Shown here piece by piece: positions 1-9,202 of a stretch of DNA of 64,000 nt. The stretch is from Dichetophora obliterata (lineage: Eukaryota; Arthropoda; Insecta; Diptera; Sciomyzidae). Location: assembly GCA_963920525.1 (NCBI GenBank), contig OY986436.1:79143630-79207629 (forward strand). The letters are read 5' to 3'. Numbering within the stretch: the stretch's first letter is position 1; every line of letters starts with the position of its first letter. The position numbers and the translations under genes are program-made. A model generated the notes under the pieces. That model saw nothing but the letters and a program-made list of their open reading frames with translations, ran no database searches and had not been told where the DNA came from.

Positions 1-838
1 ATGTATTTCCTTCCTCTTTACTCCTCTCATTTTGTAGGCCAATGATAAGAAATCTAGGTCTTTCATTTTGCTGACTCAGTTTTACATTCCATAAAACCTT
101 TGTACTTTTACTTTCTGAAATCCGAGGGTTTACATGACAGTCCCAACTTCGAAAAGCCATTAAAATAGGGTTTTCATTGTTAATTATCTTGTACATTTCC
201 AATTTCGAAAAGTCTGATAGTTGTATGTGAGGCATTTTCCATGTTATATCCAGTATTGTCAATTTTAATTGATCTTTGGCATTAGTAGGATGATATGATC
301 TATCATTAGATGAAGAACGTTGAAGGATAAGCTCATGCTTCGAATTTAATATTATTTTAGTGTAATCTTCGGCAAATCCCATCAACATTTTCAGCGGTAT
401 ACAGCAACTAAAGTGATTTTTTTCTAAAGTTAGACTTTCATCAGGGCACCACCCAGCGTTTTTTAATGCATCACTTTCAGCTTTATTCAATGATACAACA
501 TTTTTCATGGTGGATGAAGTTCCAAGATTGCGCGTACGATCAACTTCAAAACCATTAATTTCATATCGAATTTCATCAAACAAATATGACACAAAGTTAT
601 TTTTAAATTTCACACCTGTTGTTGGCACATCTTTTCCACCTTCACGTTTTACTATGAAGCCATGAATGTAAATCATACTCTCACTTGGTAGGACAAAGAG
701 ATCCTGATTTTGAATTGGTATACGAATCTCATCGTTATTGTTGAATGATTTTAAATATGGAGAGTAGCTATGGTAATCCCTCTTTATAATACTCTCATCA
801 TATATTGGTTTTTGAAGGACATTTAATATTTCGTTCAT
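1..838 (-). CDS. Polinton/Maverick major capsid protein, N-terminal part (runs off window)
   Basis: Reading the minus strand from an ATG at 838 gives about 279 codons with no stop up to the window edge, so the gene continues to the left. Established knowledge: Polintons are large virus-like DNA transposons with a double-jelly-roll major capsid protein. Seen here are stretches I recognise from that family: an N-terminal EYH/DYHSY-like start, LFVLPSESMIYIHG near residues 50-63, LFDEIRYEINGFEVDR near residues 90-105 followed by NLGTSSTMK, HELILQR near 180, and RPRFLIIGLQ near 261-270. The frame is intact in the visible part, which suggests a fairly recent copy. It diverges from the penton-like gene at 1377. 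Start chosen because the reading frame and family resemblance both begin there. Confidence 0.8.
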   Translation of the reverse strand, partial: MNEILNVLQKPIYDESIIKRDYHSYSPYLKSFNNNDEIRIPIQNQDLFVLPSESMIYIHGFIVKREGGKDVPTTGVKFKNNFVSYLFDEIRYEINGFEVDRTRNLGTSSTMKNVVSLNKAESDALKNAGWCPDESLTLEKNHFSCCIPLKMLMGFAEDYTKIILNSKHELILQRSSSNDRSYHPTNAKDQLKLTILDITWKMPHIQLSDFSKLEMYKIINNENPILMAFRSWDCHVNPRISESKSTKVLWNVKLSQQNERPRFLIIGLQNERSKEEGNT

Positions 839-1004
839 GATTAAAGCTGAAATCTCAAGAACTTACAATTTTTTATGTTTAATGTTGACAACAGATTCTT
901 TTTATATGTCTTCGATCGAGAGTTGATGTAGGACTAAACGGAAATACTATGACAACTAGTTATTAATAATTGTTAACGACTTGCCACATCTAACTGTAAA
1001 ACTG

Positions 1005-1250
1005 TTTACTACAGTATCAGATCAGTATCAGATTATCATCAGAACAGCATAAGATCAGTATGAGATCAGTATCAGATCAGTATCAGATCAGTATCAGATC
1101 AGTATCTGATCAGTATCTGATCAGTATCTGATCAGTATCTGATCAGTATCAGATCAGTATCAGATCAGTATCAGATAAGTATCAGCACCCGATCAGTATC
1201 AGCATCAATATCAGATAAGTATCAATATCACTATCAGTGTCAGTTAGTAT
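1005..1250. repeat. ~10-bp tandem repeat (GATCAGTATC type) between divergent capsid genes
   Basis: About 24 degenerate units of a decamer close to GATCAGTATC. The outer units read GATCAGTATCA while a central block reads CAGTATCTGATC, so neighbouring units form many small palindromes around GATC. The array fills the gap between the minus-strand capsid gene and the plus-strand penton-like gene, where promoters for both would be expected. A regulatory role is inference only; simple expansion is equally possible. Confidence 0.85.
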
Positions 1251-1376
1251 CTTCATGTTTTGAGCAAAATTTAATTTGAATATGAATAAAGAAAATTGTA
1301 AACTATTTTAGTAATTATTTAATACTAAATCGGGGAAAAATATGTATAGATGCTCAGTTCATTACGACTACTCATA

Positions 1377-2159
1377 ATGTCTATAACAATCTCTTTAAGC
1401 GGAACCACGTCAACTCTTATTGGAAAATATTTTCCACCAATTGAATTGGCAACAAAATATGTTTGCGGACTTGTAGACTTTGTAACATTTAATTCTATAC
1501 CCAATGTAGATGTCCACAACAATTTATTTCATATCGGGCCGCATACTATTACAATACCAATTGGTTCATATGAATTTGAGGATATTGGGTTTTTCTTGAA
1601 ATCAGCCGTAAGAGACCTTGATGATTCAATTTTCCTGGAAATTAAATCAAACAACAACACTCTTAAAATTGAAATTGTATCCTCCGTGGACATAGATTTT
1701 TCAAAACCAAACAGTATAGGACAGGTGCTGGGATTCAGTATAAGAAAGTTGATAGTAAATGAGTTGGCGTATGAGGAATTTGTAGAAGTGGTTCCTATAG
1801 ATCCGTTACAAGAGATAGAAAAAACGGAATATATACATAAAGGTCAGTCAGATAAAACTAGAAAAAAGTTTGAATCTAATTTACCTTTAAATATTACAAA
1901 TATAAACACAATACGAATTGAATGCAACTTGACAACTGGATCATATATTAACAACACATCAGTTCATACTATTCACGAATTTCCTCTCGATGTCTCACCA
2001 GGATATAAAATAAATGAAAAACCTCGAAATGTCATTTACTTACCCGTCAACTGTCAACAAATAAACAGCATAATAATAAAAGCCTTAAATCAAGACGGTG
2101 ACCTTATTAATTTTCGAGGAGAAAAAATTTCTATAAGACTTCACTTTAAGCCAGAGTAA
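1377..2159 (+). CDS. Polinton/Maverick penton-like minor capsid protein
   Basis: Intact ORF. An ATG at 1350 is in frame, but the one at 1377 (MSITISLSGTTSTL) looks like the family start, giving 260 residues. Family knowledge: Polintons encode a small jelly-roll minor capsid (penton) protein next to the major capsid gene. Recognisable stretches are YFPPIEL near residues 20-26, LVDFVTFNSIPN near 36-47, a VTIP/TIPIGSYEFEDI-type block near 66-77, GSYINN and VHTIHEFP in the second half, GYKINE, VIYLPVN and NFRGEKISIRLH at the end. It is transcribed away from the capsid gene across the 1005-1250 repeat. No polymerase, integrase or protease gene is seen in the window, so only part of the element is here. 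Confidence 0.8.
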   Translation: MSITISLSGTTSTLIGKYFPPIELATKYVCGLVDFVTFNSIPNVDVHNNLFHIGPHTITIPIGSYEFEDIGFFLKSAVRDLDDSIFLEIKSNNNTLKIEIVSSVDIDFSKPNSIGQVLGFSIRKLIVNELAYEEFVEVVPIDPLQEIEKTEYIHKGQSDKTRKKFESNLPLNITNINTIRIECNLTTGSYINNTSVHTIHEFPLDVSPGYKINEKPRNVIYLPVNCQQINSIIIKALNQDGDLINFRGEKISIRLHFKPE

Positions 2160-2192
2160 AAATAATGATCATTTACGCTATAAACTCCTCAA

Positions 2193-2375
2193 CATCCGCT
2201 CAATGTTGCTGAATATAAGGCAACAGCGCTGCTTATTGTTGTTGATGTAACACATCAAAATGAAGCAGTTAAAACGGGGCCTATTGATGTACGAATTGAA
2301 TTTTACACCGAAGCAAACAAACCGATTTCAGACAAAACGTCAGCTTACTGTTTGGTAGTCCATACACTCCTCTAA
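2193..2375 (+). pseudogene. Displaced C-terminal piece of Polinton major capsid protein
   Basis: Open frame of 60 codons without a start, ending in TAA. It reads like the end of the capsid protein family (LLIVVDVTHQNEAVKTGPID, then VRIEFYTEAN and TSAYCLVVH). The N-terminal capsid gene at 1-838 is on the opposite strand, so this is either a piece of a second copy or the result of an inversion inside the element. The frame breaks just after VVH; the expected ending (LTNEIIRII-like) continues in another frame to about 2400. Confidence 0.7.
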
Positions 2376-2880
2376 CAAATGAAATCATAAGAATAATTTA
2401 AATACAAAATCAATTTTTCACAATTTATATATAACAAATCAATAAAAGAACAATAATGATTCATATATAAATCAACTCGTTTTGTTTTATTTATATCAGC
2501 ACAGTTGAGTATGGTCATGCTTATGATGACGCTTTCACTCTCTAGCTTAATTTATCATTAACCCCCGCAGCCGTCGCAGCCGCCTTTGCTGCTTTCATAA
2601 TTTGTCTTTACATTAGTCAACCAACTCATATTAAATTTATTAAAATGCTTAACAACTACCTTGCTGCCTTATCTTGTTTGGTAATCCACGATCGTTTAAT
2701 TGAATACTCACCTCTAACCAGCGAAATCAGAAGAATAATTTAAATATTAAATTAGCTATATTTTACTTATAATGTTATAAGAATGTATCTATATATTAAA
2801 GGATTCATGTATAAGTAAACCCTTTTTTGTTTTTATTTTGATTTTAATTCATATCGACATAGTTGAGTAAGGTCAAGAAC
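2340..2880 (+). repeat. Diverged direct duplication covering the capsid tail and its 3' flank
   Basis: Segment 2340-2520 and segment 2675-2880 share the coding tail, the AATTTAAATA stop region, an ATTCATATATAA/ATTCATGTATAA stretch and the GTTGAGTA(T/A)GGTCA end. Similarity by eye is moderate with indels. Confidence 0.6.
2660..2743 (+). pseudogene. Second copy of capsid C-terminal tail
   Basis: 28 codons ending in TAA that read SCLVIHDRLIEYSPLTSEIR and one more Ile-Ile, the usual end of the Polinton major capsid protein. The DNA following it (to ~2880) resembles the DNA following the first tail (2375-2520), including the 'tcatatcgacatagttgagta'-like stretch, so the two tails are diverged duplicates of one segment. 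Confidence 0.65.
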
Positions 2881-3006
2881 ATGGTTTGTATTCTCAAGTT
2901 CAAGATAAGTTCAACTCAGCAAGCAATGCGTGATGAATCATCACATTACTTCAAAGTGCCTACTACAGTTTTTATCTTCTCAGAAACCCACAACACACAA
3001 AACTTT

Positions 3007-3142
3007 CAAGCAACGTATTTTTATAACAATTTTTTATTGCATACTCTTAGGCCGTCACAAGCTACAAAGCTCAGAACCCCGAGACACAAAGCTTTTAAGC
3101 AACGTATTTTTATAACAATTTTTCATTGCATACTCTTAGGCC
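3007..3142 (+). repeat. Two-copy direct repeat, ~46 bp, spacing ~90 bp
   Basis: The stretch beginning AAGCAACGTATTTTTATAAC and ending ATACTCTTAGGCC occurs at about 3007-3053 and again at 3097-3142 with one or two differences. ORFs across it are not convincing genes. Confidence 0.8.
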
Positions 3143-3204
3143 GCGCCCTCCAAATTAGCAAAGACTCGAACCGGGAAATCTGTGCCAGAACTCCCATTGT
3201 TACA

Positions 3205-3390
3205 CTACTGAAGATCGGTATTCGGTGAATCGGTAATCAGTATTCGGTAGATCGGTATTCGGTAGATCGGTATTCGGTAATCGGTAGATCGGTAAATCGG
3301 TGAATTGTTGAATCCTGCCAGGGCCCCTAAAGCGAAGATCGGTAATCGGTAGATCGGTAAATCGGTGAATCCTGCCAGGGCCCCTAAAGC
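3205..3390. repeat. Degenerate minisatellite of ATCGGTA/TTCGGTA units
   Basis: Repeated 7-15-bp units such as GATCGGTATTCGGTA and GATCGGTAAATCGGTGAAT. A longer piece (TCCTGCCAGGGCCCCTAAAGC) also appears twice within it, near 3312 and 3370, so a composite unit was duplicated. Confidence 0.85.
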
Positions 3391-3425
3391 AAGACTCATT
3401 ATTAATATTTTTAGAAAGTTAATAT

Positions 3426-3672
3426 ATGCCGGAATGCGTTGGACGAACCAAAGACAGGTTCTCAACGCAAGTGCGACGTCATCAAACGGAGACTCAAAGG
3501 GAAGAACCAGCAAGCTGGCTCGCCATTGAGTCCCTGCAACCAAACCAAGCAAATCCCAATTAGAGTATGCCGACTGCGTTGTACGAACCAAAGATTGGTT
3601 CTCACCGCAAGTGCGACATCTCAAGCAGAGACTCAAAGGGAAGAACCAGCAAGCTGGCTCGCCATTGAGTCA
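3426..3672 (+). repeat. Two-copy direct duplication, ~107 bp, period ~140 bp
   Basis: TATGCCG..TGCGTTG..ACGAACCAAAGA through GGCTCGCCATTGAGTC occurs at 3426-3532 and 3566-3672 with a few substitutions. Both strands keep short ORFs over it only because the unit lacks stops; I see no gene. Confidence 0.85.
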
Positions 3673-3941
3673 TTAAGTATAGCTTACCTAAAGCAAGACT
3701 GCTATGGTTGGTTTTGTGTCGCCCTTTTATTCGATATGGACAGAAAACCAGTTGGGAATTATACGTTCAGTTTTGTCTTTGGCCTGCCTGGCTATGCATA
3801 GATAGGTAGTGTGCGTATTAATTAGTGGCTTATGCAGTAGTGCGGTTGTGTGTTGTCATTTAGTTTTATTGAGTAGGTATGTAGCGTGTGTTTGTTTCTA
3901 TGGTCTGGTGTCGTAGTGCGGTTGTGTGTTATTGCTGCTTT

Positions 3942-4172
3942 AATAATAATAAGTAGAAATATTTAAGTAGTACAATATGAATATATATATCGATAATATT
4001 TAATATTATAGTTTACGTAGTGTATAAAAATACAATATTTGTAACGTCTTTATATTTATAATAATAAGGAGGAATATTTGAGTGATATAATATGAACATA
4101 TATGTACATCGAAATTATTTAATATTATAGTTTATTTAGTGTATAAAAAGTATATAATATTTGTAACGTCAC
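3942..4172 (+). repeat. Two-copy direct duplication, ~110 bp
   Basis: A unit beginning TAATAATAAG(T/G)AG(A/G)AATATTT and ending ATATTTGTAACGTC occurs at about 3942-4048 and 4058-4172. Downstream (4172-4265) is less AT-rich sequence containing TGCATATAAGTCCCG; whether this is a retroelement promoter cannot be said. Confidence 0.75.
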
Positions 4173-4369
4173 GTTACAACCTGCATATAAGTCCCGTTGT
4201 TTCGTGACCTCGCAACTGCATCTCGCCACAACTAGGTTATTTCTGTTTCTAGTACCGAATGCGTGAGTATGTTGATTTAGTTGTGCAATATTGTAGCTTA
4301 TTCTTTTTATATTCTTAAAAATTTGCAGTATCAGTTGGTTAAGATTGAGTTTATCTAGGGATAAGACAT

Positions 4370-4735
4370 TTTTAAACTCCTCCTTATGAAGTTGATGACT
4401 AGGATTAAGTAGTGGTATCCCGAAAATGCTTTAATGCATTTATTTTGAATTCTTTGTAATTTTTTTATCTCCGATGTATTTTTACAGGCCCAGCACATCT
4501 TCATATATGTCAAGTGTGAATGAACTATAGATATATATATATCAAGAACTTTGTGTCAACTGCGAGCATATTTTTGAATTTATAAAGTTGCCCTAATCCA
4601 AACGAAATTTTCTTCTGCATGCTTTTTATATGAGAATTCCTTACCTTGCTTAGGGTAAAAAGCAGGAACTTAACTTCATCCTCCTCCACTACTTTCAGTG
4701 TTTTTATTTTTAATTTTTTCAAAAAAGAGACGTTA
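4370..4735 (-). pseudogene. LINE reverse-transcriptase fragment (C-terminal part)
   Basis: On the minus strand the segment reads as the post-catalytic end of a non-LTR reverse transcriptase: HIKSMQKKISFGLGQLYKFK, then in another frame VHSHLTYMKMCWACKN followed by KKLQRIQNKCIKAFSGYHY. That pattern (K-I-S-x-x-x-G-x-L-Y-K, H-S-H-L-x-Y, L-Q-x-x-Q-N-K) is typical of Jockey/CR1-like elements. One frameshift near 4535 breaks it. No catalytic motif is present. Assignment is from pattern memory; the exact clade is unsure. Confidence 0.65.
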
Positions 4736-4923
4736 TTATATAAGGAAGGATGTAATAAAAAGTATCGTATGTCCTGACCAGAGGCGTGAGGAACCCACCT
4801 GTCAAGTTTAAGTAAAATCCATCACGAAGTTTTCACGAGATGCGCATGCAGACCGACAGATAAAAATTTAAAAATTACATTTTTGGAATTCACATCCTTA
4901 AGTGTACTGATTTTTGGTTACAG

Positions 4924-6650
4924 TCATTGGCGTAGCAAGCGGGGGAAAGGGGGAAGTTGCCCCCTCTTATTTAGCTAGATAAACAATTTAAAAAGAAAAC
5001 TTCAAAAGTTATTCAAAATATCAGTTTTTTTTACAACGATATTATTTTTGTATTATATATTTTGCTCTTCTTTCTCTCTTCTTCATAACCATGATTTCGG
5101 ATAACCAATTTCTTTCTCTGTGTTTGCAAAAAGATAGAACAAAGTGTAGAGCATATACATTCACAAAGATAAAACTGAAGAATATAATTCGATGGAGGTG
5201 GTAAAAAAGTTTGTTTCTCGCAAGGACAGAAAGAAACATTTTGAAATAATTTAAATTGATATAACTTTTTGTACCTTATTGCTTTTAAACCAAGTAAAGA
5301 TATACCTAGTCTTGCTTTATAAAAGCAACAATTATTTCTTATATTTTCATATTACCATATGAAAGATCCTTTAAAAATTATCTCTAATATCGAAATTGGA
5401 AACACGGTTGCCACTTTGGTGCAATTGTACCAAAATTGGTGCATTTATTTTAACTTGGTACCTTGGTACATTATTTTCCGAGTTGGTACATTTCGTAAAA
5501 GATTTACAATTTAACAACTTGTTACAAAAAGCGAAATTTGGTACCACTGGAGAAATGTTCAGACTTATGTTTAGTGGAACTTTCATTCCATTAAGTTCTA
5601 AAATTTGAAAGCTTACATGTTTTTCTTGTCATATTTATTAAAAATCACATTTTTTGAGACATTTTTTGAGACTTAAGGATTTTTTGTGAGAATTTCCACT
5701 TAAGCAGAAAAATATCTCCAATCAAAAAATTTGTCTCTTATTAAAAAAGATATTCTAAAACAAATTAAAGACAAGTTCGATTTAGGTAAAGAAGATCTAA
5801 ATGTTTTGAATATAAAAACATCTTCACAAGTTATGTCAGAAAACAAAATTTCTTTATTGCCATAATTCAATAATTCATATTAAAATATCATCTTACAGAA
5901 TGCTACACTGACGTTATTGTGACTCAGAAGATTCTTGTTCAGGTTTCAAATATTAGTTTTTAAAATTGTAATGACGTTGGGAAAATATTTGGGTATTTTG
6001 AGAAAAAGTCTGGGTCGTGAAGAATGGATTGGGGGAAATTTGTTTTAATGATTTTATCAATTTTGTAAATAGTCTGATGTGCCTTGCACATAGCTCAGCA
6101 GCTGCTGAACCAATATTTTTTATTTTAGCCTGATTAAAGCTAAGCTTAGAAATAAATTGGAATATAAAACACTTAACAACATAAAGTTCTCTAAAAAAGT
6201 GTGTGTCGAACGCAATGAATCTAATTATATTTAGCCAGCAAAAGAACTATTTTGATGTATTTATTATTTTATTAATAGCGTACAACATAACTTAATATTT
6301 TTGTTATGTTTGGTATGTAAACAGATATACGATGTTTGTGAAGTGAATCATTATAATAAATGTTATCAAATTATTATAAAATAAAAAATTGGAACATTTT
6401 TCTATTTAGTACATTTTTTCGGAGAATTTGGTACAACAAAAAATAAGCAAGTGGCAACCATGATTGGAAAATTTTTTAAAAATTTTAATAATTTTTATTT
6501 AGTTTTATATTTTTTTTTTTATTTTGAAACTAAAATAAAAAATTTGTTTAGTCATATTCTTGTTTCTTTTAAGAAACTTTGGTGATTTTTTTTCACCCCC
6601 ATTTGTACTGCCCTCCAGATGAAATTACCTTCCGACGCGCTTGGTTACAG
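4924..6650 (+). mobile_element. GC-ended TIR repeat (copy 1), interrupted by a hAT element
   Basis: Left end CATTGGCGTAGCAAGCGGGG and adjacent ~150 bp match, in the opposite orientation, the repeat at 44165-44465. The right end (TTTGTACTGCCCTCCAGATG, then CTTCCGACGCGCTTG, to ~6650) matches the other end of that copy. Copy 1 is about 1.7 kb because at least 1,060 bp (5403-6462) is a later insertion. Terminal words GCGTCGGAAGCGGGGGG / CTTCCGACGCGC-like are partly inverted repeats. No transposase is seen, so it is non-autonomous. Confidence 0.65.
5403..6462 (+). mobile_element. Non-autonomous hAT-type element with 8-bp target duplication
   Basis: Both ends are visible. The left end is CACGGTTGCCACTT and the right end, reverse-complemented, is CATGGTTGCCACTT (13 of 14 match). 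Immediately outside each end is the same 8 bp, ATTGGAAA (5395-5402 and 6463-6470). An 8-bp duplication and a CA..GGTTGCCA-type terminus are hallmarks of the hAT superfamily. The interior has several TTGGTAC words near both ends. No ORF resembles a hAT transposase. The element sits inside the repeat at 4924-6650. Confidence 0.85.
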
Positions 6651-6685
6651 TTTTATTATATGCATATATTTCTTTTTTTAAAAAA

Positions 6686-7019
6686 GATCAAAAGACCAAG
6701 GCATGCGTCTTATACTTACAACGTTTGATCTTTGACCTGAAAGGGAATAATTGAGGAGGAATTGTTCAGAACCATATACGAATTTGAATTGCTTATTTCC
6801 GCAGCTAGTATTATGCCTTAACCTTGGCAAGCATTTCCAGCCCTCAGTTGTTCCTGTTCTTTAACTCCACATTTTCCACAATTTTGCTGTGGATTTTTGT
6901 TTCAATAATTCTTAAATGTAGTAAAGAACAAAGAAAGCGGAAATAGTCATGCCCAAAACCGGATTCGAACCTCTGAGTTGATAGTCTATCACACTCTTCA
7001 CTAGACTACAAGGGCCGAT
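6686..7019 (-). repeat. tRNA-derived SINE, copy 1
   Basis: Read on the minus strand: a tRNA-like head (TCTAGTGAAGAGTGTGATAG..., B-box GGTTCGAATCC near 6963) followed by a body with TTCTTTGTTCTTTACTACATTT, a GTGGAAAATGT stretch, and a tail ending in CCTTGGTCTTTTGAT. The same family occurs at 30881-31259 (+) and, as a 3' part only, at 18260-18446 (+). Confidence 0.75.
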
Positions 7020-7029
7020 AATTTTAAAA

Positions 7030-8200
7030 TGAAAGATTTATGCATTTAGCAGCGCAAGTCCGCTGTTATAAACATAAAAGAAAGCAAAACAAGTTTAAAT
7101 AGGTTTATAAACTCTGTCACAGACCAGTAGCTCGATTCTGTAACTATTGCGACAAATAATCACTTTTTCTGACGTCACAGTGTTTCATTCCAAAAAACTC
7201 ATTTCTGCAAAAACTATTGTTTCTCTAACTGATAAGCGAGTAAATAGTAGTCCGTGATGAAAAAGATACACAAGCGAAAGGGAATATATGAAATAGCAAC
7301 AAGTGACAGAAAACTTTGTGTGAAATTTCATGAGGTTAATCTAAAACAATAAATAAAGAACAAAAATAAATATTAAAAGTGCTTAATTTATGAATATTGC
7401 GGATTTATACATGTTTATATTATTATTGCTAGCAATTACTTGTTTTGATGTTAAGCACTTTGACACATAGTGATGTTGATACTATGTTAATCCACACATT
7501 GCGAACCGATTATTATTTTAATGCGGCTGCTTAATGCAATGGTACAAATTTATCATGGTTTTATTTCATTTGTTAAATATTTCAGTTTATATATTCAATA
7601 ATATACATTAAACTAGATGTAATATTGTGTTAATAATATATTTATCAGCACATAAAAAATTCAAGTTGATATCTTGTACTCGGTAGAAGAATTTGTTACG
7701 TGGATACATCTTTTCCACAACTTCATTGCAAGTGACTATTGCACAAACAAGCAACAATTTTTCTCACAAAATTAAAACATAGTGAGAACTTTAATCGACT
7801 CGAGTCGCATATTTTAGCTTCCAGAAACACTTCGGCTATCGAATTTCTACAAAATTAGAATTGAAACAAGCGAGGTGAGTCACCTAATTTTCTCAGTTTA
7901 TTACTGAGGCAGTGCAAGTGAGAATGACGTCCCAATGACTTCAAAGTGAGAAAATCTGGTGAGAACAGCTTCCAGCTTCTCAATCCCAGTGATTGAGAGC
8001 ATCGACTCTTGAATCAAAGATGAAATAGCTTTTATGATGATGTAAATTGTTTTTTTTTAATTTAACCTTCAATTCAAAAAAGCCACTAGCAGGCCACTGT
8101 TGTCCGCGGATTCGCCACGGACGTTTTTTTCATTCTTCTTAACGCCTTAAAGGCGGAACAATTTTTGTGCTAATTTTTATCTAATTTTGATTTTGACTAA
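7030..8200. other. Unassigned AT-rich stretch with one duplicated fragment
   Basis: No gene recognised. Positions ~7968-8045 repeat the end of the small ORF at 8778-8990 (CCAGCTTCT..., CCCAGTGATTGAGAGCATCG) but with frameshifts and stops. A short GC-rich inverted repeat (GTCCGCGG...CCACGGAC) lies near 8103-8125. Confidence 0.5.
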
Positions 8201-9199
8201 GGCGTCGTCCATAAACTACGTTACCAATTTAGGGGGGGAGGGGTTTTGAAATGCACTACGATAAGTAATGGTAGGGGGGGGGAGGTGTTTAGATATTGTA
8301 ACGTTACCAAAAATTAAAAAAATCGACGAAAAACCTCTAATCAATAACACAATCATTTCAAAACTTTTTAACCTTACATGTTTATGTTTGATCGTCTAAA
8401 TTGATGGTTAACTTTTGTTTCAACGATTTCTTCCACTACCTTTTCCCTCGACACAGGAACCTTTTGGTATTTCTTCACCATCTCAGCACACGTCTGAAAA
8501 ATTTGGGTCTTTGCTTTTGCGACAGGCTTTGACGTTAAGGCCTGAATGTTCTTGATCAAAGGAGATACCGTATTGCATGTTCTGTTCTTCTCAGAAAGAA
8601 AAAATCGGTTCAAGGTCGTGTCCTACCTGCGGCTTGTATTTCGTTTTAAAAAAATTCTATGAATTGCCATAAGTTTGTATTATATCGTTTACAATAAATC
8701 GGAATAAAAAATACTATTTAAATAAATCAATTTTCAAAAAGCATTTACACAAAAACACAGAACTTGGTGCAGCTCGGGTGCAGCCTTTAAGGGTACTCTG
8801 TCAAAGACCAGTTGAATTTCTTTGCGTTAGAAATGAGGATTCACCTGAATGGTTCGATATAGAATCCGATGAAAAATTCTATTTTGAAGAATCCTCAACA
8901 AAGCTACCAGCTTCTTCTATCCCAGTGATTGAGAGCATCGAATCTTGGATCGCAGACGGAATAGCTTTTACAGATGATATTAATTATTGATTTTTTTCCA
9001 ATTGTTCCTTTAATGTATCTAGTCATACTAGTCACTAATACTAGTGAAAATTGTCAGAGGTAGTCAAAATATATAATCATTCGAATTAATTAATTTCATA
9101 TGTCACGTTACTTTATGGGGGAGAGGGGTTTTGAAAAGCAGGGGGAGGGGGGGGGGTAAAAAAACCGGAAAATCTGTAACGTAGTTTATGGACGACCCC
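8201..9199 (+). mobile_element. TIR element with TAA target duplication (PIF/Harbinger-like ends)
   Basis: Left end GGCGTCGTCCATAAACTACG, continuing TTAC; the right end reverse-complemented is GGGGTCGTCCATAAACTACG, continuing TTAC (23 of 24 match). TAA stands on both sides (8198-8200, 9200-9202). A 3-bp TAA/TTA duplication is the habit of PIF/Harbinger transposons, but the end type is widespread in animals and the superfamily call is inference. Poly-G runs near both ends (8222-8285, 9117-9157) mirror each other. It contains a small open frame at 8778-8990. Confidence 0.75.
8778..8990 (+). CDS. Small ORF inside the 8201-9199 element, unknown product
   Basis: An open frame of 70 codons from an internal ATG; the frame is open further upstream from about 8760. 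The product is acidic (NEDSPEWFDIESDEKFYFEE) and ends SIPVIESIESWIADGIAFTD-DINY. I do not recognise it. Its last ~26 codons have a broken copy just outside the element at 7968-8045, so it belongs to a repeated sequence. It may be a captured exon or the last exon of the element's own gene; a minus-strand ORF at 8374-8613 has no recognisable domain and I do not call it. Confidence 0.35.
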   Translation: MQPLRVLCQRPVEFLCVRNEDSPEWFDIESDEKFYFEESSTKLPASSIPVIESIESWIADGIAFTDDINY

Positions 9200-9202
9200 T
9201 AA

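Noticed and set aside
2863..3228. Plus-strand ORF of 121 codons
   Set aside because: It exists because a 46-bp unit is duplicated; no domain or codon pattern.
1005..3400. CRISPR-like array
   Set aside because: Repeats are directly adjacent without unique spacers and the DNA is eukaryotic.
3205..3801. ORFs on both strands over the ATCGGTA and 107-bp repeats
   Set aside because: Repeat units happen to lack stops; the product is repetitive and unlike any protein.
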